Below are positions 42,821-46,499 of a DNA stretch of 46,499 bases, one piece after another. Every line of letters starts with the position of its first letter. Within the stretch, counting starts at the first letter, position 1. The notes under the pieces were generated by a model, which did no database searches, was not told the origin of the DNA, and worked only from the letters and a program-made list of their open reading frames with translations. The stretch comes from Propionigenium maris DSM 9537 (GTDB lineage Bacteria; Fusobacteriota; Fusobacteriia; Fusobacteriales; Fusobacteriaceae), in assembly GCF_027925155.1 (NCBI RefSeq), contig NZ_BSDY01000022.1, positions 1-46,499 on the forward strand. The letters are read 5' to 3'. The position numbers and the translations under genes were made by a program.

Positions 42821-42835
42821 GCAACGTGACGTTGC
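42821..42835 (-). terminator. Palindromic hairpin with T-run 40 bases before murD
   Basis: GCAACG-TCA-CGTTGC, a perfect palindrome, is followed on the minus strand by TTTTTA. It reads as a small intrinsic terminator or attenuator just upstream of murD. Confidence 0.55.
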
Positions 42836-42902
42836 ATCCTGATAATCAATTGGGACACTAGTTGCTTCATTTAATTTTTATAAATTCGATACTTTCTTTA
42901 AT

Positions 42903-42940
42903 AATAAAAAAAATACTTTACTCCAACTTTCATTGGAGTA
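42903..42940 (-). terminator. Hairpin with T-run between mraY and murD
   Basis: An 8-bp stem (42919-42926 with 42933-42940) with a six-base loop; on the minus strand AAAG then ATTTTTTTT follow. It is a plausible terminator after mraY or an attenuator before murD. Confidence 0.6.
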
Positions 42941-42961
42941 GACTATTTTTTCTATTTGTAA

Positions 42962-42991
42962 ATATAACCACGGAGTTAACCGTGGTTATAT
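42962..42991 (-). terminator. Stable hairpin directly after mraY
   Basis: A perfect 12-bp stem (42962-42973 with 42980-42991), six-base loop, 4 bases past the mraY stop codon. The following T-run is weak (TTTACAAA), so termination may be partial. Confidence 0.6.
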
Positions 42992-42994
42992 GAT

Positions 42995-44083
42995 TTAAAG
43001 TATTCCTCTTAGTCTTACCATTCCAAGAGCAGCTATTCCACACATTAGAGCTACGATCCAAAATCTCATAGTTACCTTTGTTTCTGGCAGACCATGAAGC
43101 TCAAAGTGGTGGTGGATAGGTGCCATCTTAAATATTCTCTTCTTTCTCATCTTGTATGAACCAACCTGAAGTATTACCGACATCGCTTCTATTACGAAAA
43201 CAAGTCCTACCACAGGAAGGATTAACTCCTGCTTCAGGAAGATAGCCACTAGCCCAAGTACTCCTCCAAGAGTAAGGGATCCTGTGTCTCCCATGAATAT
43301 CTGTGCCGGATAGAAGTTATACCAGAGAAACCCTAATCCTGCTCCGCAGAGAGTTCCCAGGAATACAGCTATCTCTCCTGCACCCCTTATATAGTGAAGG
43401 TTCAGGTAGTCACTCAGCTCTATGTGGCCGCTAAAGTAAGCTATTACTGCTAAGATGGAGGCTGCTATGATTACCGGCATAATTACCAGACCATCCAGAC
43501 CATCTGTTATGTTTACTGCATTGGAAGTTCCAACTAGTATCAGCATAATGAATAACAGCATTAATCCCGCGCCGATATACAGGCTGGAGTTTGAGAATAC
43601 CGGGTTGATTATAGAGAGGTCCAACACCCTGTCCCCTGTAAGGCCACTCTTATAGATAAAGCTCCAGGCAAGAAGACTTATCAGCCCCTGTCCCAGGATT
43701 TTCTTTCTTCCAGAAAGCCCCTTCTTGCTTTCAGTAAACTTTTTATAGTCATCTATAAAGCCGATAGCTCCAAAGAGAAGCATGGCTAGCAGGAGTATTC
43801 CCACAAACTTATTCCTTATATCTCCTATAACTATCATTGTAAAAAGGGTTGAAAGCACAATCAGTACTCCTCCCATCGTTGGAGTTCCCTTCTTGGAAAA
43901 GTGACTCTCAGGTCCCTCCTCCCTTATGGATTCACCCAGCTTCTTTCCCTTGAGGTATTTTATAAAGGGTTTACCTGTAAATAATACCGTTATAAAGGCC
44001 AGTAAGAATCCTATAAAAACTCTTAAATATATGGATTTAGCCCAGGCCATGGAGCTAAATATTTCACCCAAAAAATAAAGCAT
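42995..44083 (-). CDS. mraY: Phospho-N-acetylmuramoyl-pentapeptide transferase
   Basis: MraY transfers phospho-MurNAc-pentapeptide to undecaprenyl phosphate, giving lipid I, in the inner membrane. The 362-residue protein has about ten hydrophobic helices, the catalytic DDYKK motif, NITDGLDGL, the GDTGSLTLGG motif and the HHHFE loop. It is 16 bases downstream of murF. Unusually for a dcw cluster, a 212-base gap with three hairpins separates it from murD. Confidence 0.98.
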   Translation of the reverse strand: MLYFLGEIFSSMAWAKSIYLRVFIGFLLAFITVLFTGKPFIKYLKGKKLGESIREEGPESHFSKKGTPTMGGVLIVLSTLFTMIVIGDIRNKFVGILLLAMLLFGAIGFIDDYKKFTESKKGLSGRKKILGQGLISLLAWSFIYKSGLTGDRVLDLSIINPVFSNSSLYIGAGLMLLFIMLILVGTSNAVNITDGLDGLVIMPVIIAASILAVIAYFSGHIELSDYLNLHYIRGAGEIAVFLGTLCGAGLGFLWYNFYPAQIFMGDTGSLTLGGVLGLVAIFLKQELILPVVGLVFVIEAMSVILQVGSYKMRKKRIFKMAPIHHHFELHGLPETKVTMRFWIVALMCGIAALGMVRLRGIL

Positions 44084-44099
44084 CTTCCTCTTCTCCCTC

Positions 44100-45386
44100 T
44101 TATCTTATTATTTCTTCCAGTTTCATTCCTCTAGATCCCTTAAGGAGAATTGTAGTTCTTCCCTCGATTCTGTCTATTCTTTTCACTATCTCTTCCTTAC
44201 TTCCAAGGTAGAGAACCCTGTCTGTGTCTCCAAAGGCTTCCTTCAATGCTCTCATCTCATCTCCATAGAGAAGGATTAGGTCTACCTTGATACCCTCTAG
44301 ATCGTCCTTCAGGTCCCTGTGGTAATCTCCGCTTCCCTCACCAAGCTCCAGCATATCTCCTAGCACCATCACCTTATAGGTGTCGTTATAGAGACTGTTA
44401 AAGCTTTTGAAAGCACTCCTCATAGAAAGAGGATCTGCATTGTAAGCATCATTTATATAAAGTTTTTCACTTATCTTTCTCTTCTCATATCTCATAGAGG
44501 AAAGGCTTGCCTCTTCCAGTCCTCCTCTTATCTCCTCATAGGACATCCCAAAGGTTTTACCCAGTGCCACGCCCAGAGCTGCATTTATAGCGTTGTAGTA
44601 ACCGTTTATAGGGATTCTGTATTCCTCCCCCGACAGAGTGAAGTTCACTCCCTCCTCATCCTCAGCTACCCTGCTCAATATGAAGTTGTTTTCCTCTTCA
44701 AATCCTGCTTTTATTCCCTCTACATCCTTGAGGTATCTGTCATCTCCAAAGAGTATCCTTCTCTCCATAGGAAGATACTTCAGCATCTCTCCCTTGGCTT
44801 TAAAGACATTGTCTACGCTCTTTAAAAATTCCAGGTGAGACTCACCGATATTGGTTATTATCCCGTAATCTATCCCTGAGATCTCACAGAGAAGGTCTAT
44901 CTCTCCAAAGCTGCTCATCCCCATCTCAAGAACGGCAAACTCATCCCCTTCCCTTAACTGGAGTATGGTATATGGCAGACCTATATGGTTGTTGTAGTTC
45001 CCCTGACTCTTGATCCCTCTGTACTTCTGAGAAAGGATAGAGTAAACTATATCCTTTGTTGAGGTCTTTCCATTGGTTCCTGTTATTCCTATTACCTTTA
45101 CATCTAAGAGCTTCCTGTACTCCCTTGCAAGCTCCTGCATCGTCTCTATGGTATCCTCTACCAGGATGGCTCTGCTGTTGTCTATCTCTACCTCTGGATC
45201 ATCGTAGATTACAAGGCTTGCTCCCCTTTCCAGGGTAGCTTCCACAAACTTGTTTCCACCGCCTATTGCAAAGAAGACATCTCCCTTCTCCACAAGACGA
45301 CTATCCATTCTTACGTCCCTTATCTCCAACTGAAGATCCTGGTTTCTTCCCTTAAAAACATCCCTAAAAGCTGCTTCTATTTTCAT
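44100..45386 (-). CDS. murF: UDP-N-acetylmuramoyl-tripeptide--D-alanyl-D-alanine ligase
   Basis: MurF attaches D-Ala-D-Ala to the tripeptide. The 428-residue ligase has the TGTNGKTSTKDI ATP loop, NYNNHIGLPYT, VLEMGMSSFGEI and NDAYNADPLSMRSA motifs. It is 45 bases downstream of gmhB, and starts the wall-synthesis part of this operon. murE is not in the window. Confidence 0.98.
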   Translation of the reverse strand: MKIEAAFRDVFKGRNQDLQLEIRDVRMDSRLVEKGDVFFAIGGGNKFVEATLERGASLVIYDDPEVEIDNSRAILVEDTIETMQELAREYRKLLDVKVIGITGTNGKTSTKDIVYSILSQKYRGIKSQGNYNNHIGLPYTILQLREGDEFAVLEMGMSSFGEIDLLCEISGIDYGIITNIGESHLEFLKSVDNVFKAKGEMLKYLPMERRILFGDDRYLKDVEGIKAGFEEENNFILSRVAEDEEGVNFTLSGEEYRIPINGYYNAINAALGVALGKTFGMSYEEIRGGLEEASLSSMRYEKRKISEKLYINDAYNADPLSMRSAFKSFNSLYNDTYKVMVLGDMLELGEGSGDYHRDLKDDLEGIKVDLILLYGDEMRALKEAFGDTDRVLYLGSKEEIVKRIDRIEGRTTILLKGSRGMKLEEIIR

Positions 45387-45431
45387 AAGAAATACTCCTA
45401 ATTATACCATTTTTAAACTTTTCCATCAATC

Positions 45432-45992
45432 TTAGCTCCCTCTTTCTTCCTTAAAAATTTTAGAAAAGTGGTAGAGGGAATCGTATACTTCTACATCCCT
45501 TCCTGCCTTAACTTCCTCAGATTTTCCATGACCTGTTCTTACTAGGACCCCTCTCATTCCAAGCCTTCTTCCTGCTTCTACATCACTCATCTTGTCCCCT
45601 ACCATTATAGAGTTCTCAAGATCTATATCCAGATCCTCTTTAGCCTGTAAAAACATTCCAGGTTCTGGTTTTCTGCAGCCACAATCCTGCTTATACTCTC
45701 CTATCCCCTTTTCTGGATGATGTGGACAGTAGTAGTAAGCATCTACCCTTCCTCCGGATTCCTTGACCCTTCTGTCCAGATAGTCGTGAAGGGTTTTTAC
45801 ATCCTCCTCGCTGTAGTATCCTCTGGCGATTCCCGATTGATTTGTTACCACCACGATGAGGTACTCCGACTCTGAAAATACCTTAATGGCCTCAAGGGCT
45901 CCCTCTTCAAATTCAAAATCTTCCACCCTGTGAAGATAGTCCTTTTCCACATTGATGTTACCATCTCTATCTAAAAAGATACATTTTTTCAT
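45432..45992 (-). CDS. gmhB: D-glycero-beta-D-manno-heptose 1,7-bisphosphate 7-phosphatase
   Basis: GmhB removes the C7 phosphate between the HldA kinase and HldC adenylyltransferase steps of ADP-heptose synthesis for LPS. The 186-residue HAD phosphatase has catalytic D8 and D10 in FLDRDGNIN, Thr in VVTNQSGIARGYY, and the zinc site C89, H91, C104, C106, with CGCRKPEP. It stands before murF and shares its transcript, which couples LPS core and wall synthesis. Promoter at 46.1 kb. Confidence 0.95.
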   Translation of the reverse strand: MKKCIFLDRDGNINVEKDYLHRVEDFEFEEGALEAIKVFSESEYLIVVVTNQSGIARGYYSEEDVKTLHDYLDRRVKESGGRVDAYYYCPHHPEKGIGEYKQDCGCRKPEPGMFLQAKEDLDIDLENSIMVGDKMSDVEAGRRLGMRGVLVRTGHGKSEEVKAGRDVEVYDSLYHFSKIFKEERGS

Positions 45993-46098
45993 GATTTCTC
46001 CTCTTATCTTCTTCTTTTAAAGCTTAGGGGAATCAAATTATACACATTATCCCATAAAATCTTGTTGAAAATGTGATGAATTTTTACCCAATCACATA

Positions 46099-46127
46099 AT
46101 TATATAACTTTTTTTATTTTTTTACAA
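46099..46127 (-). promoter_or_regulatory. Promoter of the gmhB-murF-mraY operon
   Basis: Minus strand TTGTAA (46122-46127), 17-base spacer, TATAAT (46099-46104), directly after the T-run that ends the distal 5S rRNA. The leader would be about 100 bases long. Confidence 0.7.
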
Positions 46128-46129
46128 AA

Positions 46130-46141
46130 AATAAAAAAAAG
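46130..46141 (-). terminator. T-run ending the rRNA transcript
   Basis: The terminal helix of the distal 5S rRNA is followed on the minus strand by TTTTTTTT-A-TTTTT, so the rRNA helix itself probably serves as the terminator stem. Confidence 0.6.
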
Positions 46142-46258
46142 CTTGGCAAATTCCTATCCTCCCAGGGGGCTGCCCCCCAAGTACTTTCAGCGTTTACGGG
46201 CTTAACTTCTGGGTTCGATATGTGACCAGGTGTACCTCCGTAGCTATTTTTACCAAGC
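46142..46258 (-). rRNA. 5S ribosomal RNA, distal copy
   Basis: About 117 bases. The minus strand reads GCTTGGTAAAAATAGCTACGG at the 5' end in two pieces (GCTTGGTAAA and TAGCTACGG), with the conserved TCGAACCCAGAAGTTAAGC and CTGGGAGGATAGG cores, and a 3' end TTTGCCAAGC that closes helix I. Differs from the other copy only in helix I. Confidence 0.97.
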
Positions 46259-46288
46259 TATATAAACTATTTATTATTTTTAAAAAAA

Positions 46289-46364
46289 TGGCGCTTCCAG
46301 CGGGGCTCGAACCTGCGACAACGCGATTAACAGTCGCGCGCTCTACCAACTGAGCTATGGAAGC
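46289..46364 (-). tRNA. tRNA-Asn (anticodon GTT)
   Basis: Acceptor stem GCTTCCA pairs with TGGAAGC before GCCA. The anticodon stem GCGAC/GTCGC-type region encloses CTGTTAA with GTT. The D arm GCTC...GAGC and T loop GGTTCGAGCC are intact. It lies between two 5S rRNA genes. Confidence 0.95.
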
Positions 46365-46371
46365 GCAAGTA

Positions 46372-46489
46372 GCTTGGCAAGTTCCTATCCTCCCAGGGGG
46401 CTGCCCCCCAAGTACTTTCAGCGTTTACGGGCTTAACTTCTGGGTTCGATATGTGACCAGGTGTACCTCCGTAGCTATTCTCACCAAGC
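46372..46489 (-). rRNA. 5S ribosomal RNA, proximal copy
   Basis: About 118 bases, almost identical to the distal copy. It begins GCTTGGTGAGAATAGC on the minus strand and ends CTTGCCAAGC. An upstream 23S gene would lie beyond the window. Confidence 0.97.
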
Positions 46490-46499
46490 TATCTATTGA

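Overview
The window reads as chromosomal DNA of an AT-rich, LPS-bearing (diderm) bacterium, most probably a member of the Fusobacteriota such as the Ilyobacter/Propionigenium group. This is inference. Clostridium-like gene neighbourhoods (mutS2-ispD-cysS-mini-RNase III; murD-murG-murC-murB-ddl-ftsQ-ftsA-ftsZ) sit beside Gram-negative envelope genes (heptose kinase, heptose bisphosphate phosphatase, an outer-membrane secretin, an O-antigen ligase/polymerase-like protein). No marker gene was searched, so the phylum is not proven.

Layout. (1) 1-3600: envelope and isoprenoid genes (O-antigen ligase-like protein, ispF, heptose-7-phosphate kinase). (2) 3.6-22.4 kb: a nearly complete type IV pilus / type II secretion-like locus. 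It holds a pilM-N-O-(P)-secretin operon, prepilin peptidase, major pilin, platform protein PilC, extension ATPase PilB, retraction ATPase PilT and a GspH-like pseudopilin, all on the minus strand. A plus-strand operon carries three further minor pilins of GspI/J/K type, and a large exported acidic protein of unknown function converges on it. An ABC exporter and a small exported helical-repeat protein sit inside the locus. Three gene-free stretches (9.1-10.1, 13.3-13.8 and 23.05-23.5 kb) hold dispersed repeats and hairpins. (3) 22.7-23.05 kb: a tRNA cluster (Val-Asp-Phe-Cys in transcription order). (4) 23.5-32.5 kb: one long minus-strand operon, mutS2-ispD-nitrilase-unknown-cysS-mrnC-mreB-holB, with a promoter before mutS2 and a terminator hairpin after holB. 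(5) 32.6-34.2 kb: rpmB (plus strand, divergent from mutS2), a glycine-zipper protein, and rpsF-rpsR. (6) 34.2-46 kb: a division and cell-wall (dcw) cluster, transcribed gmhB-murF-mraY-murD-murG-murC-murB-ddl-ftsQ-ftsA-ftsZ. (7) 46.1-46.5 kb: 5S rRNA, tRNA-Asn, 5S rRNA, probably the distal end of an rRNA operon lying beyond the window.

How it fits together. The pilus genes supply every core part of a retractile type IV pilus: inner-membrane alignment proteins, secretin, two motors, platform, peptidase, major pilin and a four-protein putative tip complex. The dcw cluster makes the peptidoglycan precursor from UDP-MurNAc-tripeptide through lipid II, and makes the early divisome. The heptose genes and the O-antigen ligase-like gene belong to LPS synthesis. 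Several start codons were moved from the longest reading frame to an internal ATG because a strong Shine-Dalgarno sequence, or a promoter -10 box, decides the start.

The least explained items are the exported 474-residue protein beside the minor pilins, the secretin with an inserted carboxypeptidase-regulatory-like domain, two families of structured repeats around the pilus genes, a run of three hairpins inside the dcw cluster between mraY and murD, and a 414-residue anchored protein in the mutS2-holB operon. No CRISPR array, prophage or insertion sequence was seen.
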